In this document: positions 8,394 through 17,254 of the stretch, piece after piece
Layout of the letters: each line of letters opens with the position of its first letter
Numbering within the stretch: position 1 is the first letter of the stretch
Assembly: GCA_030145245.1 (NCBI GenBank)
Contig: JAQYWC010000054.1
Span: 62,001-126,000 of the forward strand
From: Desulfobacterium sp.
GTDB lineage: Bacteria; Desulfobacterota; Desulfobacteria; Desulfobacterales; Desulfobacteraceae
Reading direction: 5' to 3'
Length of the DNA stretch: 64,000 nt
The notes under the pieces: generated by a model
Database searches by the model: none
The model's input: only the letters and a program-made list of their open reading frames with translations
What the model was told of the DNA's origin: nothing
Position numbers and translations under genes: made by a program

Positions 8394-9006
8394 TCCTGAT
8401 GTCACCCAGAAGCATGTGTTGTTTTCATTGCTGTTCACAGGCGATGAGCCGACCATGTCAAATACCACCCCCAAAATGAACCCCAAAAAGCGGAAAGAGC
8501 TTGTTGATGCAGGGTTAATCCAGCTTGAAAAACGCGGGAGAGCCAGTCATGTATTGTTGACCGACAAGGCCTGGGCCTGGGCCTTTGGAGCCCTTGATCA
8601 GGAACTTTCCGGACGGTTTAAACTCAACCCCAAGGCCCTTGAAGGGCTGCTTCGACGGTTGAAAACCTATATGGTGAAAAACGGTGTGGTCCTTGCCGAG
8701 CTCCTTGAATCCGGTCAAATGGTTTTGGCTGAACCGGCAAACCTTGAGGACCGGGTCCGTTCCGCCTACCATGAAATTGCGGGATCCCAATGGAACGTGA
8801 GGGTGCGCATTGCAGATCTTCGCGGGGCTCTTCCGGACGTCGGCCATGATGAGTTAAGCGCGGTCCTTCGCAGGATGCAGCTCAGTGACGATTGCAACCT
8901 TGTGCTCTATCCCTATGATGATCCCCGGGAGATACGGCCCGGGGACAGTGCCGCAGCTGTGGAGATCGCCGGCCAGGAAAACCATATCCTCTACATGGGG
9001 GCGTAA
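8383..9006 (+). CDS. Small protein of the nuclease/ATPase module, possible winged-helix protein
   Basis: The protein has 207 residues. The ATG at 8383 lies inside the end of the preceding gene, with AAGGAAGG 5 bases upstream. The segment from 'MNPKKRKELVDAGLIQLEKRGRASHVLLTDKAWAW' looks like a winged-helix DNA-binding unit: helix, helix, then a beta wing ending in LTDKAW. The middle is helical. The C-terminal half (RVRIADLRGAL, ELSAVLRRMQ, NLVLYPYDDPREI) looks like a second small winged-helix fold. It ends 3 bases before the large ATPase start. I do not recognise a named family. By position it is likely a DNA-recognition or adaptor subunit for the nuclease and ATPase. Confidence 0.6.
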   Translation: MEFNPDVTQKHVLFSLLFTGDEPTMSNTTPKMNPKKRKELVDAGLIQLEKRGRASHVLLTDKAWAWAFGALDQELSGRFKLNPKALEGLLRRLKTYMVKNGVVLAELLESGQMVLAEPANLEDRVRSAYHEIAGSQWNVRVRIADLRGALPDVGHDELSAVLRRMQLSDDCNLVLYPYDDPREIRPGDSAAAVEIAGQENHILYMGA

Positions 9007-9009
9007 CAG

Positions 9010-12000
9010 ATGCGGGAACTTGAGGCGCTCCGGGAGATCAATTTCGACTGGACCATGCATGTCAGGGGGATATGGACCGATTCCAGGTTCAGTTCGCCAA
9101 AGTTGAACAAAGCGCTCCGGGAGGATATCCTCGGTGAATTTGACCGGTTGAGAAGATCCGGGGAGGGGTTGTCCCCCCTTGGCAGGGTGATCCTGGGACC
9201 TGCCGGAGCCGGGAAAACCCATTTCCTGGGAGAGCTGCGGCGGGAGATATTTAAGCGGTCGGCAGGGTTTGTACTGGTTGACATGACCGATGTCAATGAT
9301 TTCCTGGAAACGGTGGTTCTGGGCTATTTAAGTTCCCTCAGGCAGCCCTGTGGTGACGGAAGAACCCAGAGCCAGGCGGTTTACCACCATCTGGTAGACA
9401 AATTCCTGGAGAAGGTCAATGTCACCATAGACAGGAAAAGGGTAACCCGGGAGCAATTTCTGAAGACGCTTCCCGGTTTAAAGAAACGAAAGCTGCTTCA
9501 GCTGGGAAACAAGATCATTGAAATCATCCGTAAGGAATATCCCCGGGAAGCTGGCGAGTTCATTGATGTTATCCGTGCCTTTTTGCTGTTTAACTCCCAT
9601 GATTTCAGTGACAGTGACCTTGGGTACCTGTGGCTCCAGGGCCACAGGATCGATGAAGCCGACAGGAAAGCCTACGGATTCGGCCGGGACAAAGGAAAAC
9701 ATGGGGAGATCATCAAGGGGCTGTCATGGCTGATGAACCTGAGAGCCCCGGTGCTCCTGGCCCTGGATCAGTTTGACGCCATTGTTGCCGAACACTCCCT
9801 TAAGTGCAGCGACCAGCCCATTGATGTGGTCAATGATGAGCAAAGGAGATCCCTTGCCGTCATCGAGACAATCGCAGCCGGGCTCATGGCTTTGCGTGAC
9901 ATGACCTTTGGGACCCTTACCGTTGGGGCCTGCCTTGAAGCCACTTGGGAATTCATTCGAACCCGGGCATTGAAATCAAGCACGGACCGGTTCAAGCCCC
10001 CCATATTGCTGGGACCGATATCCAAGGGTGAGATCGCTGAAAAAATCATCGGTTCCCGCATGGTAGATTCCTATGCCGCCATCGATTTTACGCCTCCCTA
10101 TCCCACCTGGCCCATCAAGCCCGTTGCTTTTGATACGGCAAAGGAGCTGTTTCCCCGTGAGATCCTGAAACGGTGCGACAATTTCAGGCAGCGCTGCTTA
10201 AACACCAAAACCATTGTTGAACTGGAATCCTTTTTGGAACTGGTGGAATCCGGTGAGGGGGACCTGTTTTCCGCTGGCGCCGACGGGGTGTTCAACCGGA
10301 GATTCAAGGAATTCTTTGCCAGGGCTCCGGTCATGGAGATTTTAAACCATGAAAATGAGGATAAGCTCTTGAGATCCCTCATCCTGGTGGCATGCAGTTG
10401 CCTGATCAAGGAGACTGCGGTCCCGGACAATGTGGATGTGACCGTAGATACCCAATTTGCCGGGGGCACCTCCTACCGGACCCTGCACGCAAGGGTTTCC
10501 GTTATCTACAGGGACCAGGGTGACCGGGAGAGACATTTCTGCATCAGGGGACTTCAGAAACACAACAGCCGGTCCTTCCAGGCCCGGTTAAAGGCCGCCA
10601 TTACAGAGTCGGGCATGGATTCCGGGTTTGAGTTCCGGCATCTTCTGATCCTGAGGCAGGGGGAGGCGCCGTCAGGCATTATCACCCTTGATCTGTTAAA
10701 TACCTTTAACAGTGCCGGCGGCAGCCTTGCGCACCTGTCCGAGAATGAGGTGAGGTCCCTCTGGGCATTGTCTGAGATGGAAAAATTGAAACAGCCGGGG
10801 TTTGAGAACTGGCTGGTCCGGGAAAAGATGGTTTCAAAGATGGGGCATTTTGAGCTGCTCCTCGCCTGGATTGCCGGTAAAACGCCCCAAAACAGGGGCG
10901 CTCTTCCTGCACAGCCCCAGCCTGCACAGCCTGAGACCCCAGACACTTCCTCTTCCATGGCAAAAAACTGCCCGGCACAACCCAGAATTCCCATGGATCT
11001 GCCGGTGGGCGTCAGGGTCGTGGGCAGGGAGGCCGCCGGGGAAATTTCAATTCCAATACCGGCACTCACCAAGCATACGGTGATTCTGGCCGGCAGTGGT
11101 TCCGGCAAGACAGTCCTTGTGAAACGGCTGGTGGAAGAGGCGGCCATCAAGGGCATTCCTTCCATCATCGTCGATTGCGCCAACGATCTTGCAAGGCTGT
11201 CTGATCCATGGCCGGAAACTCCAACGGCCTGGGGCAGCCAGGATATCATTTCGGCAGCAACCTATCATAAACGGGCAGATGTGGTTGTCTGGACCCCGGG
11301 ACGGGAAAAGGGGAACCCCCTTGTGTGTGAATCCCTTCCGGATATCTCGGTTTTAAAGGGGGATCCGGATGAACTCAAGCAGGTCTTGAGAATGGTGTGG
11401 TCATCGTTAAAGGTGATCGTGGCTTCGGGAACTTCCGCCGCTGCCCAAAAGAGATCCGGGGTGCTTTCCTCGGCCCTGGATTACTTTGCCGATATGGGCT
11501 GGGGGGATCTGAACGGCTTTATCAATCTTCTCTCAGACCTTCCGGAGGAGGCCGGGGGAGGCATCACACGGTCGGGAAAGCTTGGCCAGGAGATGGCCGA
11601 CGCCCTGAAAGCCCGGGTGCAGACAGATCCAATGCTCAGCCAGTCCGGAACAGCCCTTGATCCGTCTGTCCTGTTTGGATTGGACGGTCCGGGAAACAAA
11701 ACCCGGATCTCGGTGTTAAGCCTTGTGGGGCTGACTGATCTTGAGAGCCAGCATCAATTTCTCAACCAGCTGTCCATCAACCTTTTTGCCTGGATCAAGA
11801 AAAACCCGGCAACCATCCGGGGACTTCTGGTCATTGATGAGGCCAAGGATTTTATCCCGGCCAACCGGTCCACCCTGTGCAGCCAGAGCATCATCCGCCT
11901 GTGCGCCCAGGCAAGGAAATATGGGCTGGGCCTTGTGTTTGCGACCCAGGAACCCAAAAGCATCGATCATAAGGTGATTTCCAACTGTTTAAACCAGTTC

Positions 12001-12252
12001 TACGGCAGGGTTAACTCCATTGCAGCCATTGACGCGGTCCGGGAACAGATCCGGTCAAGGGGCGGTGACGGAAAAGGGATTCCAACCCTTGAAAAAGGAG
12101 AGTTTTATTTGGGCACGGAAACCATCAAGACGCCAATAAAAGTCAGGGTGCCCTTGTGCTTGAGCCATCACCCGGCAAATCCCCTGGTGGAAGAGGAGGT
12201 CCTTCAACGGGGCCAGGCGTCCAGGAAAAAGACAGGAGGTTCGAATGTTTGA
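9010..12252 (+). CDS. Large dual-ATPase: N-terminal AAA/ORC-like module plus C-terminal HerA-like (DUF87) translocase
   Basis: The protein has 1080 residues. The first Walker A is GPAGAGKT at 63-70, with a matching Walker B-like LLALDQFD near 247. The second Walker A, GSGSGKT, lies near 695 in AGSGSGKTVLVKRLVEEA, with Walker B GLLVIDEAKDF near 939. A HerA-type sensor region follows (ARKYGLGLVFATQEPKSID, then HKVISNCLNQ). A Pro/Gln-rich linker near 640-660 separates the halves. HerA-like rings pump DNA and pair with nucleases such as NurA, SIR2 or DUF4297. Here the partner candidate is the DUF559 protein two genes upstream. The stop overlaps nadC by 8 bases. The protein resembles an anti-phage or DNA-processing motor; its function is unproven. 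Confidence 0.8.
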   Translation: MRELEALREINFDWTMHVRGIWTDSRFSSPKLNKALREDILGEFDRLRRSGEGLSPLGRVILGPAGAGKTHFLGELRREIFKRSAGFVLVDMTDVNDFLETVVLGYLSSLRQPCGDGRTQSQAVYHHLVDKFLEKVNVTIDRKRVTREQFLKTLPGLKKRKLLQLGNKIIEIIRKEYPREAGEFIDVIRAFLLFNSHDFSDSDLGYLWLQGHRIDEADRKAYGFGRDKGKHGEIIKGLSWLMNLRAPVLLALDQFDAIVAEHSLKCSDQPIDVVNDEQRRSLAVIETIAAGLMALRDMTFGTLTVGACLEATWEFIRTRALKSSTDRFKPPILLGPISKGEIAEKIIGSRMVDSYAAIDFTPPYPTWPIKPVAFDTAKELFPREILKRCDNFRQRCLNTKTIVELESFLELVESGEGDLFSAGADGVFNRRFKEFFARAPVMEILNHENEDKLLRSLILVACSCLIKETAVPDNVDVTVDTQFAGGTSYRTLHARVSVIYRDQGDRERHFCIRGLQKHNSRSFQARLKAAITESGMDSGFEFRHLLILRQGEAPSGIITLDLLNTFNSAGGSLAHLSENEVRSLWALSEMEKLKQPGFENWLVREKMVSKMGHFELLLAWIAGKTPQNRGALPAQPQPAQPETPDTSSSMAKNCPAQPRIPMDLPVGVRVVGREAAGEISIPIPALTKHTVILAGSGSGKTVLVKRLVEEAAIKGIPSIIVDCANDLARLSDPWPETPTAWGSQDIISAATYHKRADVVVWTPGREKGNPLVCESLPDISVLKGDPDELKQVLRMVWSSLKVIVASGTSAAAQKRSGVLSSALDYFADMGWGDLNGFINLLSDLPEEAGGGITRSGKLGQEMADALKARVQTDPMLSQSGTALDPSVLFGLDGPGNKTRISVLSLVGLTDLESQHQFLNQLSINLFAWIKKNPATIRGLLVIDEAKDFIPANRSTLCSQSIIRLCAQARKYGLGLVFATQEPKSIDHKVISNCLNQFYGRVNSIAAIDAVREQIRSRGGDGKGIPTLEKGEFYLGTETIKTPIKVRVPLCLSHHPANPLVEEEVLQRGQASRKKTGGSNV

Positions 12253-13063
12253 TAAATTATTGGAAATGGCTTTTGTGGAAGATTTGAACCATGTGGGGGA
12301 TGTCACAAGTGACGCCATATTTGACGAAGAGGAGGACCTGTATTGGCTGGTGGCAAGACAGGATGGTGTGCTTTGCGGAACCGGTTTCTTCACAAGTGCA
12401 TTTCACTACATTGATCAGGCGTGTGAGGTTGACTTTCTTTTTACCGACGGCCATCTCTTGAAAAAGGGGGAAAAGGTGGCAAGCATCCGTGGCCGCATCG
12501 CAACCCTGCTCAAGGCGGAGCGGGTGGCATTGAATTTTATCGCCCACCTGAGCGGCATTGCCACCCAGACCCGGCTATATGTGGATGAGGTCGCAGGCCA
12601 GACAAAGATCCTTGATACCCGGAAGACCCTGCCCGGTTGGCGGGAGATGCAGAAATACGCGGTACGGTGCGGGGGAGGGACCAACCACCGCATGGGACTC
12701 CACGACATGGTCATGATCAAGGATAACCATATCGATGGGGTGGGCGGGATTGCCCAGGCCGTTGACCGGGTCCGGGGAAAATGGAAGGACCGTTTTAAGG
12801 TGGAGGTGGAGACCCGGAACCTTGCGGAGGTTGAAGAGGCCCTGGAGGCAGGCGTGGATGTGATCATGCTGGATAACATGGACACGGCCACCATGGCCAA
12901 AGCCGTGGACCTGATCAATGGCCGGGTAAAAACAGAAGCCTCCGGCAATATGACCCGGGACAGGATCCGGGAGGTTTCAAAAACCGGGGTGGATTATATC
13001 TCGGTGGGGGCATTGACCCATAGTGTGACAGTGTTTGATTTTTCCATACGAAAGATGAACTGA
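12245..13063 (+). CDS. nadC: Nicotinate-nucleotide pyrophosphorylase (carboxylating), quinolinate phosphoribosyltransferase
   Basis: The 272-residue enzyme converts quinolinate and PRPP to nicotinate mononucleotide, CO2 and PPi, the third step of de novo NAD synthesis. Family landmarks are present: LNFIAHLSGIAT, DTRKTLPGWREMQKYAVRCGGG, HRMGLHDMVMIKDNH, EVETRNLAEVEEA and DVIMLDNMD. Together these form the PRPP and quinolinate sites. The ATG overlaps the end of the HerA-like ATPase gene, and AGGAGG 6 bases upstream lies inside that gene, so the two are co-transcribed. The length is normal for NadC. Confidence 0.97.
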   Translation: MFDKLLEMAFVEDLNHVGDVTSDAIFDEEEDLYWLVARQDGVLCGTGFFTSAFHYIDQACEVDFLFTDGHLLKKGEKVASIRGRIATLLKAERVALNFIAHLSGIATQTRLYVDEVAGQTKILDTRKTLPGWREMQKYAVRCGGGTNHRMGLHDMVMIKDNHIDGVGGIAQAVDRVRGKWKDRFKVEVETRNLAEVEEALEAGVDVIMLDNMDTATMAKAVDLINGRVKTEASGNMTRDRIREVSKTGVDYISVGALTHSVTVFDFSIRKMN

Positions 13064-13088
13064 AATAATCGATTCAAAGGATAAATTC

Positions 13089-14141
13089 ATGAAGCGTATA
13101 GATGAAGAGATCAGAAAGATGAAGCAGGAACTGGGGAGTTCCCTTGTGATCCCTGCCCACCACTATGAGATGGATGAAATCGTCGAGCTTGCGGATTTCC
13201 TGGGCGATTCCTATAAGCTTGCAAAGGATTGTTCCCAGACCGAAGCTGAGTATATTGTGTTCGGGGGCGTCAGTTTCATGGCCGAGGGCGCGGCATTGCT
13301 GGCCAAGGACCACCAGAAGGTGCTGCTCCCGGACCGGTCCGCCGGGTGCCCCATGGCGAAAATGATCGACGCCGAACGTGCCGGTAAGGTCTATGGGGAA
13401 ATCTCAAAGCGCTGTGACCGGGAGATTATTCCCATGGTCTATATGAACTCCTATGCGGATATGAAGGCGTTCTGCGGCGCCCGTGGGGGTGCTGTGTGCA
13501 CAAGTTCTAATTCCGTGAAGATCGTAAAGCATTATCTGGATGCCGGCAAAGCTGTGTTCTTTGCTCCTGATTACAACCTGGGGGTGAATACGGCCAATGC
13601 CCTGGGCATCAAAAAGGAGGAGCTGGTCACCGTGAAACGGGATTTGTCCCTGGAGGGGGGAGACCCGGCCACGGCTAAGATGTTTTTGTGGGACGGTTTC
13701 TGCTATGTCCATACCACATTTACCACCGGGGATGTGGATCGGCTACGCAAGCAATACCCCGATATCAGGATCATCGTGCACCCGGAATGCGACGCTTCCC
13801 TTGTAGACATTGCCGACCATTCCGGATCAACCGCCATGATCTACAATACGGTAAGGGACGCCCCCCCTGGCACCACCTGGGGCATTGGCACGGAATACCG
13901 TTTTGTGGAAAGGATGGCAAAGGAGTTTACGGACAAAACCATTGTGCCCCTCCGGGAATCCATCTGCCGGGATATGAGTAAAATCACCCTGGACAAACTG
14001 GCAGCCTCCCTTCGCTCCGTAAGTAAAGCTGCCAGGGGAGAGGAATCGGTCCTGGATTGCGTCACTGTTCCCGGGGAGTATCAAAAAGATGCCAGGATCG
14101 CCCTGCAGCGGATGATCGATATTGTTGAGGCCAACATATGA
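13089..14141 (+). CDS. nadA: Quinolinate synthase
   Basis: The 350-residue NadA condenses iminoaspartate with dihydroxyacetone phosphate to quinolinate using an oxygen-sensitive [4Fe-4S] cluster. Conserved features are PAHHYEMDEIVELADFLGDS at the N-terminus, VFGGVSFMAEGA and YMNSYADMKAF. Candidate cluster cysteines lie in GAVCTSSNS, HPECDASL and ESVLDCVTVPG. The gene starts 25 bases after nadC, and its stop overlaps the nadB start (ATGA). Length and motif order are those of the standard enzyme. Confidence 0.97.
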   Translation: MKRIDEEIRKMKQELGSSLVIPAHHYEMDEIVELADFLGDSYKLAKDCSQTEAEYIVFGGVSFMAEGAALLAKDHQKVLLPDRSAGCPMAKMIDAERAGKVYGEISKRCDREIIPMVYMNSYADMKAFCGARGGAVCTSSNSVKIVKHYLDAGKAVFFAPDYNLGVNTANALGIKKEELVTVKRDLSLEGGDPATAKMFLWDGFCYVHTTFTTGDVDRLRKQYPDIRIIVHPECDASLVDIADHSGSTAMIYNTVRDAPPGTTWGIGTEYRFVERMAKEFTDKTIVPLRESICRDMSKITLDKLAASLRSVSKAARGEESVLDCVTVPGEYQKDARIALQRMIDIVEANI

Positions 14142-15700
14142 GGCATTTTTATGATGTTGCCGTGGTGGGTACGGGCATCGGCGGGCTGACTGCCGCCATC
14201 ATGCTCAAGGAAAAGGGCCTTGACGTCGCCGTGTTCACCAAGGAAGACGCCGCCCATGAGACCGCCACCAACCTGGCCCAGGGAGGAATCATCGCATGGC
14301 ATGAAACCGATACCTCCAAACTGCTGGAAGACGATATCCTCATGGCCGGGGATGGCTGCAACAACCTTGAGGCCGTGAAACTGATTTCAGAGCAGGGGCC
14401 TTCCCTGGTATTTGACTTTCTTATCAACCAGGTAGGCATTGAATTTACCAAAACCCCGGAAGGAAAACTGGATTACACGGAAGAGGCGGCCCATTCCCAG
14501 CGGCGCATTCTTCACTTTGCCGACAGGACCGGGGAGAAAATACAGCAGGCCCTGGTGGCCTATGCCGAAAAGATCAACCTGCCCATTCTGAAGGGGTACA
14601 CCTCCATCGATCTCATCACCAACAACCACCACTCCAAAGACACCCAGGAGCGGTATCGCCCCTGCGAAGTGATGGGACTCTATGTGCTGAACAACAGCAC
14701 CGGCCAGGTGGAGACCTTTTTTGCCCACAAGGTGATCCTGGCAACCGGCGGGCTTGGCAATATCTACCAGCATACCACCAATCCCCCTTCCGCCACAGGG
14801 GACGGCATGACCATGGCTTCCAGGGCAGGGGCGGAGATCATCAATGCCGAGTTTGTTCAGTTTCATCCCACGGCCCTGTACCACCGGGATATCAAGCGTT
14901 TCCTCATTTCAGAGTCACTGAGGGGGGAGGGCGCCCGGCTCATGGATCAGAACGGCCGCAGATTCATGAAAGAGTATTCTCCTTTAAGGGATCTTGCGCC
15001 CAGGGATGTGGTGGCCCGGGCCATCTACCAGGAGATGGGTAAAACGGGAAAGGATTTCATGCTGCTGGATATCGCCTCCTTTTACGAGGGCGAAATCCCC
15101 ATCCCGGAGCGATTTTCCAAGATTTACAACACCTGCCTCAAGGGGGGCATCGACATCACCCGGGAGCCGATCCCGGTGGTCCCGGCCGCCCACTATTTCT
15201 GCGGGGGCATCAAGGTGGATGCCTGGGGACAGTCCACACGGCCCAACCTCTATGCCGTGGGGGAGATCAGCTGCACCGGGGTCCACGGCGCCAACCGGCT
15301 TGCCTCCACCTCGCTTCTGGAAGGACTGTTGTGGGCCAAACGGGCCGCAGACCACATCAAGGCCGATTTTAAGGAGATCTCCCAGGCCCGGTTCGCCGAT
15401 ATCCCCGACTGGCAGCTTCCGGATGAAGTCGAAGAGTTTGACCCCCTGCTTTTTCAGCAGGATTGGAAGGTGATCCAGCTGACCATGTCCAATTACGCCG
15501 GCATCGTGCGGAACAAGAAGGGGCTGGAGCGGGCCCGTTCCGACTTGAACTACCATGCCCACCGGATTTTAAAGTTCTACAAATCCGCAAAATTGAACCG
15601 GCCGGTGATCGAGCTTAGAAACGGGGTGGTCAATGCGTTCATCATTGTTAACGCGGCCATGCACAATAAAAAATCCAGTGGTTGCCACTACGTTTCCTGA
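14138..15700 (+). CDS. nadB: L-aspartate oxidase
   Basis: The 520-residue flavoprotein oxidises L-aspartate to iminoaspartate, the first step of NAD synthesis, using fumarate or another acceptor in anaerobes. The FAD-binding GxGxxG is VAVVGTGIGGLTAAI at the N-terminus. TATNLAQGGI, the active-site region QFHPTALYH, SESLRGEGARL, and HYFCGGIKVDAWGQS with GANRLASTSLLEGLLWAK are typical of NadB and distinguish it from succinate dehydrogenase subunits. It is translationally coupled to nadA and closes the operon that starts with the nuclease/ATPase genes. Confidence 0.97.
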   Translation: MRHFYDVAVVGTGIGGLTAAIMLKEKGLDVAVFTKEDAAHETATNLAQGGIIAWHETDTSKLLEDDILMAGDGCNNLEAVKLISEQGPSLVFDFLINQVGIEFTKTPEGKLDYTEEAAHSQRRILHFADRTGEKIQQALVAYAEKINLPILKGYTSIDLITNNHHSKDTQERYRPCEVMGLYVLNNSTGQVETFFAHKVILATGGLGNIYQHTTNPPSATGDGMTMASRAGAEIINAEFVQFHPTALYHRDIKRFLISESLRGEGARLMDQNGRRFMKEYSPLRDLAPRDVVARAIYQEMGKTGKDFMLLDIASFYEGEIPIPERFSKIYNTCLKGGIDITREPIPVVPAAHYFCGGIKVDAWGQSTRPNLYAVGEISCTGVHGANRLASTSLLEGLLWAKRAADHIKADFKEISQARFADIPDWQLPDEVEEFDPLLFQQDWKVIQLTMSNYAGIVRNKKGLERARSDLNYHAHRILKFYKSAKLNRPVIELRNGVVNAFIIVNAAMHNKKSSGCHYVS

Positions 15701-15853
15701 TCTGGCAGGACCGTTATCCCGCTCTCCGAAGAACATGCCCGTTGTGCGGTTCGACAGTATGAATTTGTATTGATTTTATCTTCAAATACGAATAAAGGTT
15801 CAGACGTTGTAGAAGAATTTTATCAATTATTTTGAGGATACGGGGATAGACAG

Positions 15854-16669
15854 ATGATAAAGAAAACGATTTTTTCCATGGGGCTTCTGATGTTGCTTGC
15901 AGGGTGTGCTTTTAACGGGGGAAAGGATAGCAAGGCGTTGACGGATCAGGGAGTCGTTGATGACGCTTCTGTGGCGCAGGTATGTGGCACCGTAGCCTAC
16001 CGGGAGCGCATTGCGCTGCCACCGGATGCGGAGATTCACCTGACCCTGGCGGACGTTTCTCTGCAGGATGCGCTGTCACGGCTGATTGCGGATGATACGA
16101 TCACTGCCATGGGGCGCCAGGTTCCCATTCCCTTTTGTCTGAAGTACAGTCCGGCTGATATTGATCCCCGGCACACATATCAGGTACGTGCAGAGATCTT
16201 TGTAAACGGGAAGCTGCGTTTCACAACAGACACGGCCTATCCTGTGATCACAAGGGGAGCCCCCGGTACTGTGGATATCCGGGTTGTTTCAGCCTGGGCG
16301 GTTGGTGGGGAAAGAACCATGTCCGAGGTTGAAAATATCCGCTGGGAGATGATTGAACTCAATGGAGAAGCTGTCACAGCTTCAGCCGGAAGAGATCTCC
16401 CCTGGTTTCAGCTGGCATCTGAAGGCAAGCGTGTCAACGGGTTCAACGGATGTAACCGGTTTTTTGGCGTTTATAAAAGGGCGGGGGATGCCCTTACCTT
16501 CACCCAGCCCATGGGCTCGACCATGATGGCCTGCCCACCGGATGTGACAATCGATAGGGCATTTATGAAGGCGCTGGAGGCTGTGGCAACCTGTAGGATC
16601 GTGGATGGGGTACTTGAGATCTACAATGGAGAAGGGGACCTGCTCGCCCGTTTAAAATCCAACTTATAA
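15854..16669 (+). CDS. Lipoprotein with YbaY-like and META (HslJ-like) domains
   Basis: The protein has 271 residues. MIKKTIFSMGLLMLLAGC is a lipoprotein signal with the lipidated Cys at 18, so it is membrane-anchored in the envelope. Residues 35-125 (VCGTVAYRERIALPPDAEI, LTLADVSLQDA, TDTAYPVITRG) match the YbaY/YscW-like beta-sandwich. The C-terminal 100 residues (NGFNGCNRFFGVYKRAGDALTF, STMMACPPD, FMKALEAV) are a META domain as in heat-inducible HslJ. The combination is common in Gram-negative envelope stress lipoproteins. It stands alone after the nad operon. Confidence 0.88.
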   Translation: MIKKTIFSMGLLMLLAGCAFNGGKDSKALTDQGVVDDASVAQVCGTVAYRERIALPPDAEIHLTLADVSLQDALSRLIADDTITAMGRQVPIPFCLKYSPADIDPRHTYQVRAEIFVNGKLRFTTDTAYPVITRGAPGTVDIRVVSAWAVGGERTMSEVENIRWEMIELNGEAVTASAGRDLPWFQLASEGKRVNGFNGCNRFFGVYKRAGDALTFTQPMGSTMMACPPDVTIDRAFMKALEAVATCRIVDGVLEIYNGEGDLLARLKSNL

Positions 16670-16690
16670 AAGCAGGACCAGAATAGAGGG

Positions 16691-17227
16691 ATGGATATTC
16701 ATCTGATTGAAAAAAATGAATCACTCCGCCTGCTGATTCGAAAGGTGGAAAAGGAAGATTGGCTGGTATTGTTCAAGGCGGTCAAAAATAGTACTTTCCC
16801 AAGCGATCTTCCTTTAAAAGAAAAAATACAAACAGAAACAGATGCTCAAAAATGGATAGAAGATGGGCTCCGGGATTGGAAAGAATCAAAAAAGTATACA
16901 TGGTCCATATGTGTCAAAGAAAATCCGACTGCTGTAATTGGTCAGATTTCCATATCTAAAATGTTGGAAAATCATAAATGGAGCATGGCGTTCTGGATTT
17001 CAGCAGAATATCAAAATCTTGGATATGCTAAAGAGTCTGTTGTCACATTGATGGAAATACTTAAAGACGGTGATAATAATATTGGTTTTTGGGCGGGCGC
17101 AGCAACGTGGAATGTCGCGAGCAATAAAGTTCTTATTAATAGTGGATTCAAGTTGTGCGGAACACAAGAAAACGGATATGTATGTAATGGTAAAATGAAT
17201 ACCATTGATGTATTTGAAAAAAACTAA
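16691..17227 (+). CDS. GNAT-family N-acetyltransferase (RimJ/RimL-like)
   Basis: The protein has 178 residues. The order is that of a RimJ/L-type GNAT fold: an N-terminal strand with LLIRKVEKEDW, a central 'IGQISISKM' strand, AFWISAEYQNLGYAKESVVTLME (acetyl-CoA binding loop, with a degenerate Q/RxxGxG/A written QNLGYA), and NVASNKVLINSGFKLCGTQ at the C-terminus. The substrate is unknown. The sequence is clearly more AT-rich than its neighbours, suggesting separate acquisition. It converges on the signalling operon at 17255. Confidence 0.85.
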   Translation: MDIHLIEKNESLRLLIRKVEKEDWLVLFKAVKNSTFPSDLPLKEKIQTETDAQKWIEDGLRDWKESKKYTWSICVKENPTAVIGQISISKMLENHKWSMAFWISAEYQNLGYAKESVVTLMEILKDGDNNIGFWAGAATWNVASNKVLINSGFKLCGTQENGYVCNGKMNTIDVFEKN

Positions 17228-17254
17228 ACACCCACTGCTCTTGACATTGGGCGT

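Noticed and set aside
10554-11249. 231-codon open frame on the minus strand
   Set aside because: It is antisense to the HerA-like ATPase and has a composition typical of a shadow frame.
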